Of a DNA stretch of 64,000 nucleotides, positions 47,461 through 56,365 are shown one piece after another. The stretch's first letter is position 1; each line of letters opens with the position of its first letter. Made by a program: the position numbers and the translations under genes. The stretch is from Eleginops maclovinus (Eukaryota; Chordata; Actinopteri; Perciformes; Eleginopidae), in contig NC_086370.1 in the NCBI RefSeq assembly GCF_036324505.1, positions 186,001-250,000 of the forward strand, written 5' to 3'. Below the pieces are notes generated by a model. The model searched no databases, was not told the origin of the DNA, and saw only the letters and a list, made by a program, of their open reading frames with translations.

Positions 47461-50400
47461 ATGTCAGTCAGCGTGACAGCTTTTCTACGAGGCCGGGGTG
47501 TCCCCCAAGAAGCCCTCTCACTAATGGAAGAGGAGAAGGTAAGTTGTGATCCCTGATATAGGAATGAGGAGTTGTCGTCATAGTTGTTGAGCCCCGCCAT
47601 GTTGGCAGGATGCCGGTGTATATTTCTATTAGAGGCAGCTAGCTAGCCTCATTAACATGCTAGCGAGACCTATCATGGCTAGCTTGCCCATAGACATAGA
47701 ATAGCGTCTGCTGCCAACATGGCCGAATCGGCACGTGACTCCTCATTCCTAATAAAGACAAAATGCCGCAACTTCATCTTTGGTCGAAAAATAGTAATTG
47801 TCATTTTTGGGGGTATCGTAAAAGTTACCGTAGCCTGCTTAATTTAGCTAGCTAGGACGACATAGCCTAGTATAGGCTACTTGGCTAGCCAACACATAGT
47901 AAACTACTCCGTATTAAACAAAGCATTTCATAGCATATCAGCCATACGCTATCGTAAATAATGTTTTTATTTTCGCATAAAGTTCATAAATCACTCAGTG
48001 CCAGTCGTTGCATCGAGTGTGGACTTCTAATGTAATGCCATGCATCTCCCATGAGCCTAGCTTGATCACACATTGGCAGAGCTCAACAACAGTTCACAAT
48101 TAAATTACGTATCCTACCCTTCTTGTAACCCTGATAAATCCATTGCATTGAACGTCATCTGAGATGTTTAAAGACGTTTTCTGAGTATTAAGCTGGCTGG
48201 CGTTCCACTGAAGCATCCACGAATAGTCCTCTTTTAGTCAAGGCTATTACTTCCATTAATTCGATGCAAAGCGTCGGTGAAACATGGTAAAAAGTAAAAT
48301 GGTTGCAAATCGTTATCCACCCATGTAGACCCTATAACTTTTTGTTTGATTAATAGGCCTATGTCTTAACCATTAGGCTAGGTTAATCCATCATCTGTGC
48401 ATCTGGAGCATAATTTAACTCCTTGATTCACCTGGTGAAATGATGAATGATATGTATTTCTGTAGTACACTAACCTCGACACAATTTGGACTTGTAGCCC
48501 AATGGGATTTTGGGTGTAAATTCATGCTTTTATTTTCTTTGATTTCAATTAAAATGCAAATTCATAATGTTTAAAATTTGACTTTAAAATATTAGTAATG
48601 TTAAAACAATGTTTACCTGTCCTGGGAATTAGTAAGTTAGTTAAAACGTTTTCTTTAATGAGAAGCGGCATTGGGGCGCTACACTTAAATAGGCCTGAAT
48701 GTGTAGCCTATGACCATTATCTCACGCTCACATGCTACACATGCTTTGTCCTCACTTTCTCAGATGTAGAATTATGCTATTATTATTAAATGAGAGTTCA
48801 GCAGATAGCACTGGTGTCCATGACTTTTGTAGTCTACATATAACCCTAGTTTAACTACTTGCATGTCAATATGTGGCTGCCTTTTTCAAGACCCATCAGT
48901 GCATTTCTTCATCAAGAGATGAAGAAGAACTTGTGAACCGCAAAAGTTCAAATTCAAGCACTCCTGTCTAATTGAAAGGAGAGCTGCATTTGTAACATAG
49001 TAGCTTTTTTTTACCACAAGGGTTTAGTAGCTTGTATGTACACCTTTCTAGGCTAGTAATTTGATAATGGGCCTACATGGATTTACAAAGTCTGAGACTG
49101 TGGGCCTCTCCTCACTCAAAGCTTGGGAACAGGTGCTCCCCATAGTTTACTTGCTGAGGTTTGCTCAATTCCATGAATTATATTTTAGTTTGTAGACAGC
49201 AAATACTAAGTGTCCCTGTGAATTGCTTGTTGAAGTCACTATATTGCATTTTTGTATTTCAAGGGAACATGCATGAAAATACTGAAGTGATGTGATATTT
49301 TACCCTCATCATTATTGTTCTTTGCTCCACAGATTGACAAAGACGTTGTCATGCTTATGGATGATGCAGCTTTGGCCAAATATATTCCTTCATATGGAGA
49401 CAGAATTGCACTTTTTAATTTTTGCAAAAATCAAGCCCCTCTCTCAAAGCGAAAAATGGGTCTATTTGAAAAGCTCAGGAAGAAAATGAAGCTAAAGACA
49501 GAATCCAAAGAAACAGACGAGGAAGCCAGCAACAGTGAAAAGGAAACCAAAGACGATGGGAAGATGCCTACAACATCCAGACCGGTAAAAAGGACAACTA
49601 AACGCAGCGTGGAGATAGGTTGGATCAACAAAGAGGATGGTGAAGCTAAACAGGTTAGAGCAAAACAAGGAGGGGGCACTAGAAAGGTTGTGATGGACAT
49701 CAGTGGTGGATACAATGAAATCCTGAAAGAGGGGAAAAACCTTTTTTTCCCTAATGGCATTTCAAATAAAGGCCCCGAATCAGACTTTACATTTGATGTG
49801 TGGGATTTCAAACAAAACCCTTTCACTGATCATGTCTCAATTGCTGCAATATACGACACTGTCAAACTAGCCAAGCTGCGTTTCTATATTGCCACTGGGC
49901 CTAAACCACACTCAGATGAAGACGCCTCTACCTATGATTCAGAAGGCAAATGTGAGGGCCAAAATGAAATTATTGAAGTTTCAGACAGCGAATCCCCGTC
50001 TCTGGTGTCCAGTTGCTCAGAAGAAGACCAGGTTAGTCGTCCTCACCCAGGTACCACAGATGGTTCAACTGCTAATCACTCAGTCAACACAGACATCCCA
50101 GTGCTGTCAGAGATCAGTTTTCTTCTACCAGAAGTATTACAGGAGGATGTTCTTCTGCAAAGCTATGTCTTAGTATCAGATAACCCATATATCTCTGATC
50201 CCGAAATTACATTTGGCCCACAACCAGATGCTGAATTCGATTTGAATGACACACTGATTTATGAAGTCGAAACACCTGACCACACAACTCAAGCAAAAAC
50301 AATAACTATCCACTATTCAAATTCCCTCAATGACATGATTCAAGCATTTTCTGACCCAGACACTCTGACCAGACCACTGGTAGTGAAGAGAATTCTTCCA

Positions 50401-51275
50401 GATAAAAAAGAGGAAGCTGGCGTTGGGTCAGGAGTTCTAAGAGATGTCCTAAGTGCTTTTTGGCTAGATTTCTATGATCGTTGCACACTGGGAACAACAA
50501 TTAAAGTACCCTTTATCAGACATGATTTCAATGCTGAAACCTGGAAAACCATCGGCAGAATTTTTGTGAGAGGATACCAAGATTGCCACTACCTTCCTAT
50601 CAAGCTTGCATCTGCTTTTGTGGAGGAGATGCTATTTGGAGCTGTGTACAGTGACCTGACAGAAAGCTTTCTGCAGTTTGTCAGCGGTCAAGACCGAGAG
50701 ATCCTCAAGCAAGCTTTACAGGATTTCTCGTCTGTTGAAATGGATGACCTTGTGGAGACTCTTGACAACTATGAATGCAGAAGAAGAATCTCAGCCGACA
50801 ATCTTCCAACAATCCTGACAGAAATTGCCCACAAAGAACTTGTGCAAAAGCCGATGTTTGTTATGATTGTTGGAGGGAAATCACAACTCCAAACATCTCT
50901 CTGAATTATGAGAAGCTAACACAGATGTATGCTGATCTTAAAGCAACAACTAAGAAGGTGTTGAAGCTGTTGAAGTTCCCAGCAGATATGACAGCAAAGC
51001 AAAAAGAGGTGGAACATCATCTGCGAAGGTATATCAGAGAACTGGATGAAGAAGAACTCTCTAAGTTTCTGAGATTCTGCACAGGATCCAATCTGATTGT
51101 GTCTGACTGTCTCACTGTTGAGTTTACAGTGATGTCTGATTTCACAAGACGGCCAGTTGCTCGGACATGTGGAATGTTCCTAGAGCTATCTGACTCCTAT
51201 GAAAGTTTCCCAGTCTTTCGTGCTGAATTCAATGACGTCCTCAAGAGCAATGTCTGGGTGATGGACATAGTGTAG
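47461..51275 (+). CDS. SAM-like/HECT-like protein of the 7-kb transposon (one frameshift)
   Basis: The coding sequence starts at ATG 47461 in an exon that follows an acceptor (accaaccgcgcag) and ends at a GTAAG donor (47538). It resumes in phase at 49333 after ctttgctccacag. The first 60 residues (AFLRGRGVPQEALSLMEEEK, DVVMLMDDAALAKYIPSYGD) resemble a SAM-type domain. A basic linker and an acidic middle follow (GQNEIIEVSDSESPS, a possible SUMO-interacting motif). The C-terminal part runs from RPLVVKRILPDKKEEAGVGS to WVMDIV and resembles the HECT E3 ligase fold of G2E3-like fish proteins; Cys in ARTCGMF (codon 51168-51170) sits where HECT enzymes have the thioester Cys. One base is missing near 50855-50860 (MFVM then DCWREI), so this copy may be dead or a sequencing error may be present. 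About 670 aa if read through. Role in transposition unknown. Confidence 0.72.
47560..47750. mobile_element. Small MITE in the first intron of the HECT-like gene
   Basis: Inverted ends AGGAATGAGGAGT (47560-47572 and 47738-47750), with CCATGTTGGCAG also inverted further in. 191 bp, no coding signal. Confidence 0.6.
47751..49332 (+). other. Intron of the HECT-like gene
   Basis: Remainder of a 1.8-kb intron (47539-49332), AT-rich with no further gene or element recognised. Confidence 0.55.
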
Positions 51276-52326
51276 CCCAATATGTGGCCCCTCAGACAAG
51301 ATTGTGCCTATGCTATTTCCAAAATGTACATAAGGACCACGGGTTATTCTTCACTGACACAAAAAAAAAGCAGTGCTATTGTTCTTCCACTTTCAAAGCC
51401 ATTTAAAGGTAGTTTGTCTTCAAGTCCCCTGTTTTCATAGAGTATCTAACAGGTCAATACATTGTGCAGTTATCTGATGTTATGATATTTCTCAAATTCT
51501 CTGTATAGGCCACTTCAAATACAGTTTTTGTGAACTATTTTATTTACAATATTTGCTTTTTTACATTTGATGTACTGCTTTGAAGATGATATATTTTTGT
51601 ATTGAAAAGTTTTAATGAGCTAGAGTTTCTCACAAGTAGTGTTGTTCATGACTGTTACAGTAATTGCACATGTCCATTTGAGTTACTGCATTTGAATAAG
51701 CTACATTTTCTCTGAAATATGTGTTGACCAAAATGGATTTTGAGGTAGCCAAACAAACACAGGATTTGCTTTTTTATTTTTGTGATTTTATAGAAATGTA
51801 TAATTTTGTACCAATTTGTCTTTTCTATTCACCACAGGCATATACGCACTTTTATTAATTGGTGATCAAGTTATTACAAATGCTCATGTGTAGTCATGTT
51901 CATGATTTCATATTAAAGTTCATCAATTTTATCTGAGTTGTTTTTTTTATCTGTACCTTAAGTTAATGGGTATGAGGTGTTGATATCAGGAGGAGACAAT
52001 GCTAGTACAAAATTGTAGTTCCTTTATTTCCTATTCCAGCAGCTGCTCTGTGCTGAATGGGTGGTAGGTCAACAAGTTAATAATTTCACAGTCAAAACTG
52101 ATACAAAGGGCAAGATTCACTCAACGGTTAGGGTTAGGCAGTTACTGATTTTACAATACTATACTTGAGGGGGTTCGTTTTTGTTTAATTTGTTCTAAAA
52201 ATTCATATGGCATGCATTAAATAAAGGATATAATAAAACTGAGACTGTTCTCTGGTGGATGCCATTTCTCATAATATAACAAAGCCTATCAACAACCCTC
52301 CATGGTGCAGAAATTATGACCCACCC
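51276..52326. other. Convergent 3' region between the two genes of the 7-kb transposon
   Basis: No open frame of note. AATAAA-like signals for either gene may lie here (for example cattaaataaag near 52215 and catattaaagttc near 51910). Otherwise AT-rich. Confidence 0.45.
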
Positions 52327-53843
52327 TTAAATATTCAAATGTATTTCTGTTCTCAATGAAGTGTACAGTTCAGCAGCGGAAAATGCATCTCTTGGAGCAT
52401 CCCATCCATTTTCCTGCATTAGAAAACAGCAGAGCTCAAATACAGTCTCATCGCATGGGTATTGCCTTTTGGGGGTGCAGTCCTCCTTACAAAGGGCCAG
52501 CTCTTCCATGTCAATTGTCTTGAGATGGTCCTCACCACCATAAATCTGTGGGAGAGTGTACATCAAAATAGGGCGACCTCCAGTCACACCCTGGCCTGCC
52601 TTTACTGTCAACTTGTGTGAATTCCAGGTTTGCACGACTTTATCCAGTTCAGCCTGCATTAAAACAAAATATATGAAAAAACAAACTTGAAGCAAAAAGA
52701 AGTTGAGATGAAAATAAGATATAACAACATGAAGGAGACCCAAAAGCTGCCAAATTATAGGCGCAGCAACTGCATAGGCAGCAATCAGAAAGAGCTGACG
52801 CACGCACGCACACACACACACACACACACACAAACAAACACAAGAGAGCCAATCAGCATTAGTTTATATGTTGCCCACGTCACAGTATTGTTGTAGCGTT
52901 GTTGTGTTGTGGGGGGTTGGTGGAATTGTGTGGGCAAAGTGTTCGTGCTCACCTGAACAAGATTTAAGAAGCAGAATTGGATCAGACTCTTGTCCAAGAA
53001 ATCACCCGAGAAGTGCCCGTCGCGCTGAAGGGTTCGGAAGAGGTCGATCCAAAACTGTATGCTCTGTCTTCTCAAGATCCCCCACCAGGATTCAATCCGC
53101 TGGTTTGCAGTGCTGCGGCCATAAAGGAAACTTTGGTCTCTCGCAAAAGAGTCTGAGTGATTCCTGCGCAGGAAGATGAGCATGTTTTCGACGTGTCCAT
53201 TTTCCGTCCCTCTGTCAGCACGCATACGCTCCGGGCATCCTCCCAAGCGTGCAGCGGATGACACGAAGTAGTCGGCAATAACCCTGGGGTCATTGTTAGT
53301 GGTGTATGCCTCCAGCCAAACAATATAGCGACTAAAACCGTCAATGCAACCACTGATGGCAATGCCGTATGGCTTCAGTTTATCGTACCCATCCATATGC
53401 CAGAGTGCATTCGGACCTTTGCTACGATATTGCCTGTGCCTCAGACGCCGGGCACGCCTTTGCTCCACACCCTCAGGATCCAGCAATTTAATCAATTGTC
53501 TTACTGTATTTTGCGGCACAACATAACCTTTATGTATTGCACGGAGGTGCAACCATCTGTATCCTTGCGTCTGCCCAGTTCCAGCCAGCTCAGTTTGCAA
53601 GAACGCGGCCACTTCTTCCAGGTTTGTATGATTCCTCCTCCTGAACAGATTAAGTTTTCTGCACAACCTTTTCAGCGTTCTTACACTAATCACCACACTG
53701 TGGTTCTGCGCTAAAACAGCGAGGATCTCTTTATTGTTAAATCCAATTCGGAAGTATAATTTGACCAAATGATCTACACAAGCCATTTCGGATTCAGTGC
53801 AGGACCTGTGGGAGCGGTTGCTATGTCTCCCAACTAATTTCAA
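52327..53843 (-). CDS. Integrase-type (rve, DDE) transposase, two exons, apparently intact
   Basis: Exon 1 (53843-52953) is exactly 297 codons and exon 2 (52653-52327) 108 codons plus stop; the donor CAG/GTGAGC and acceptor TTAATGCAG join them in frame to give 405 aa. Residues 45-70 hold a helix-turn-helix-like segment (SVVISVRTLKRLCRKLNL). The integrase core has ALWHMDGYDKL (D151), RMRADRGTENGHVENM (D210) and RSTANQRIESWW (E251), i.e. D, D and E with 40 residues between the last two. The C-terminal exon has WNSHKL...GGRPILMYTLP, typical of this family. The intron (52652-52954 region) contains a (CA)n tract. No stop or frameshift seen, in contrast to nearly all other transposases here. Confidence 0.85.
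52800..52832. repeat. (CA)n tract in the transposase intron
   Basis: About 30 bases of CA/CG-CA repeats; a frame reading into it as Cys-Val is intronic. Confidence 0.9.
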
Positions 53844-53849
53844 CTATAT

Positions 53850-53995
53850 TCTCGACATTTCGAGTTTAATCTCGACATGTCGACATTTCGAGTTTAATCT
53901 CGACATGTCGAGATTAATGTCGACATAACATTTCAACTTTATTCTCGACATTTCGAGTTTAATGTCGACATGTTGACTTTAAACTCGTCACGGCA
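53850..53995. promoter_or_regulatory. Right subterminal motif array
   Basis: Inverted counterpart of 47105-47235, with more units (TCTCGACATTTCGAG, TCGACATGTCGA and similar). It lies just upstream of the transposase start, so it may also overlap its promoter; that is inference. Confidence 0.6.
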
Positions 53996-54039
53996 AAAAA
54001 AAATGTTTTCTTCATATGTGGCCCTAATACTCCGTCGTA

Positions 54040-54185
54040 CATCAGTCATGCTAATTATCTCAACAGGCCTATTTTAAATCAATGGGTCAAGTTTGCTTTT
54101 GCTAGTTGCTAGTTATCAGCTATCTAAACCAGTGAGCTGGAGTTCTAGGTTCTAGCAGATTTAAACTGCATGGCATAACCAGAAA
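54040..54185 (+). repeat. Right 146-bp direct repeat flanking the 7-kb transposon
   Basis: Partner of 46910-47055; differences are ctaattatct for ctatttatct and tttgctttt for tttcctttt. Confidence 0.93.
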
Positions 54186-55084
54186 ACATTAGCATAGCAA
54201 TCAAAGAAAAATAACAAATCCGGAAAATAACATTCACAGATACTATTCACAGTTCAGCAAATTCAAAACAACATTCAACCGTCGTAAATGTATTTCAGCT
54301 TGACGTTAAAGTTCGTTACTCTGCATTCAATGCAGTCAATGGATGCTAACCACGTTGTGCAGTCTGTGTGGTGTGAATGAATCCACCCTTACCGCATCCA
54401 CGTTGGCTAATATCTCACTAAAGGAATCAACTTGTGGTCGAAATAACGATGGCACCAAACAGTCCTACCGCAACTCTGATTCGAGCGATGTGTGTTCTCC
54501 TCCGAAATGCAGATGAAGCTGGAAGATGCCACTCGATAGTGGTTCAACTCTCATTGGGTATAGCTCGCCATCTTGTCTCATCAATCGTAATGTGGCTCGT
54601 CAATCGTAACGTGGCTTCAGAACTCCCAGACTACTCGACAATTTCTCAGTCCAAAAAATAATATCAAAGTACAAATAACACACAGTCTATCTCTATAGAC
54701 GCAACGGTAACACAAAACACTTTCAAAAATGGAAAATAAAGGCTTACACAAAGTTTCTAGTCTATTGCTCACTGGTTCGATTTCAATAGCGATTTCTATA
54801 GCGTCTTGCTTCTTGAACAGTTTTCTTCTTCTGATGTTTCACGCGTGAACAAACGTTACAGCCAATCTGATTGGCTGAAACAACTGTACTTTCTTAAAGT
54901 GACAGGATATCTATTTTAACTTAGAAGCTTACAGGATGAATTAACATGAATGAATCATTACTTTTAATCCTATTTATCAAACTAAATCAGGGGCTTTTTA
55001 TTTAAAATGATGAAATTATGTTTGATAATTATTCTTATTTATTAACCAGTTAATAACCAGTGTCTATTTTCAAGTGTCTATTTT
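54186..55084. other. Gypsy LTR piece, no gene
   Basis: Middle part of the split LTR. A 75-residue frame at 54434-54661 has no recognisable features. Confidence 0.45.
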
Positions 55085-56050
55085 CAGTGTTGGGAAGGAT
55101 ACTTTCAAAAGGTATTCCGTTACAGAATACAGAATACATGCCCAAAAATGTAATCTGTAACGTATTCCGTTACATTACCCAATCTGAGTAACGTATTCTG
55201 AATACTTGGATTACTTCCACATTGATTTGCATTTTATAAGGGTAGTGTGGCCATCAAATCCTGCTAACTAAACAGGCCTATTCTGGTGTATAATATTCTT
55301 CTGTTCCAATTGGCTAAATGTGTTAGGTCCAAGTCTGCATACTACAAAAATCTAACCGCAGTCTAAGCTAACACGAGCTAATTTTAGCTAACGTTAGCTA
55401 ACAGGTCAAACAGGGCTAGTCAGAGTCTTTCAACGGCTCTGGGGCTAGTAAATCAGCACATAGGATACAGATACTGATACAACTATAAAATAGCAGTGTG
55501 ACCAGTAAAACTACAGCAGATGACTACCCATGGCTAATTAAAAAAAAACGAACTTACTTTAAGATGCTTCTTCAGGTCGGAGGTGGAGTCTTTGGATGCG
55601 GAAAGGAGTTTGGCTGACGGCAAGCAGAGGTTGCACTGCACAGTTATATTTGGTTCTCCCTTCTCTTTCTTTAATGTGAAATGCTGTTTGAATTTCCAAG
55701 ATAGAAACGTATTCCTGCCCTGGCTCTGTTGTGCTGGCTCCGGCTCTACCTCTAGCTGCTCCTCTTCGGACTCCATTGTAGGCAACTGATCACGCAATTC
55801 AAATAGCTCATTTTTATTCGTTTTCATGTTGGGGCTTCAGGGAAATGCATCAAGATGCCTTAATTTATTTAGAGAGTGAATAAACTCATGAAAAAGAGAA
55901 GTACCGTCATGTAATCCATTGATTTCAACAATGTAACTGTATTCTGAATACCATCTATTTAAGCTGTAACTGTAACGGAATACAGTTACTCATAATTTGT
56001 TTTCTGAATACGTAACGCCGGTACATGTATTCCGTTACTCCCCAACACTG
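55085..56050 (-). mobile_element. Second BED-only hAT derivative
   Basis: Ends CAGTGTTGGGAAGGATAC and inverted ...CCCCAACACTG, with GTATTCCGTTAC-type subterminal repeats. The 8-bp target duplication TCTATTTT is at 55077-55084 and 56051-56058. Length is 966 bp. It is different in sequence from the element at 4574-6231 but has the same design. Confidence 0.9.
55558..55827 (-). CDS. BED zinc-finger exon in the second BED-only hAT
   Basis: Starts MKTNKNELFELRDQLPTMES, with an acidic stretch, then WKFKQHFTLKKEKGEPNITV and a finger CNLCLPS...STSDLKKHLK, ending at a GTAAGT donor (55557). The second zinc His is the last H visible before the splice, so the finger continues in a missing exon. No transposase core is present in the element. 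Confidence 0.6.
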
Positions 56051-56071
56051 TCTATTTTCACCTGGGTTACA

Positions 56072-56350
56072 CACAGGTGTCAAGGAGCGGTTTGTCAGAT
56101 AATCTGATTAATTAAGTTAACTGTAAATGCTGATGTATTGATTATAAATGCTTCGGAAATATTAATATAACTCTGTTGTACTTGACTATGTTAAGGTGAT
56201 GCAACGCCCGGTTATACTGCGTTTCTGTCTAAATGTATAGTTTCTAGAGCCGTGGCGTCATTATGATGGCATTAAGAGGTGGAATAATTCAGGTAGGACT
56301 GTGTAGGACATCACTGAAGGCCTAGGTGTGAAATGCACGGCCCGCCACTG
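56072..56350 (+). mobile_element. Right end of a second ZMYM1-like hAT derivative (copy 2)
   Basis: Matches 46248-46527 with a handful of substitutions: CACAGGTGTCAAGGAGCGG through to ...CGGCCCGCCACTG. Its left part is cut off by the gypsy LTR at 56071. GGTAATAC follows (56351-56358), the expected place of its target duplication; the partner is not in the window. Confidence 0.85.
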
Positions 56351-56365
56351 GGTAATACTATCTAC

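Larger units (their letters stand above)
47056..54039. mobile_element. 6984-bp integrase-type transposon with a HECT-like accessory gene
   Basis: Terminal inverted repeats beginning TACGACGGAGTATTAGGGCC are identical over 56 bases at the two ends, including the T9 run, and continue with one mismatch for about 13 more. Inside each end lies an array of TCGACAT, CTCGACATGTCGAG and TCGAAATGTCGAG words (47105-47235 and 53850-53995). Two convergent spliced genes fill the interior: SAM/HECT-like on the plus strand and an rve-type transposase on the minus strand. I believe it belongs to the IS3EU-like rve group, which I could not check. It inserted in a gypsy LTR and is flanked by 146-bp direct repeats. 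Confidence 0.88.
44716..56071 (-). mobile_element. Gypsy LTR split by three later insertions
   Basis: On the minus strand the LTR begins TGTAACCC at 56071 and ends GTTACA at 44716 (TG...CA with inverted TGTAAC/GTTACA). Its pieces are 56071-56059, 55084-54186, 47055-46536 and 44928-44716; removing the insertions gives roughly 1.6 kb. The insertions are a ZMYM1-like hAT derivative, a 7-kb integrase-type transposon with a flanking repeat, and a BED-only hAT. At the right end the LTR abuts the broken interior of another hAT derivative (56072). The matching second LTR is not in the window. Confidence 0.55.

Noticed and set aside
54434..54661. 75-residue frame as a gene
   Set aside because: Lies in the gypsy LTR, no recognisable features, and length is within chance expectation.
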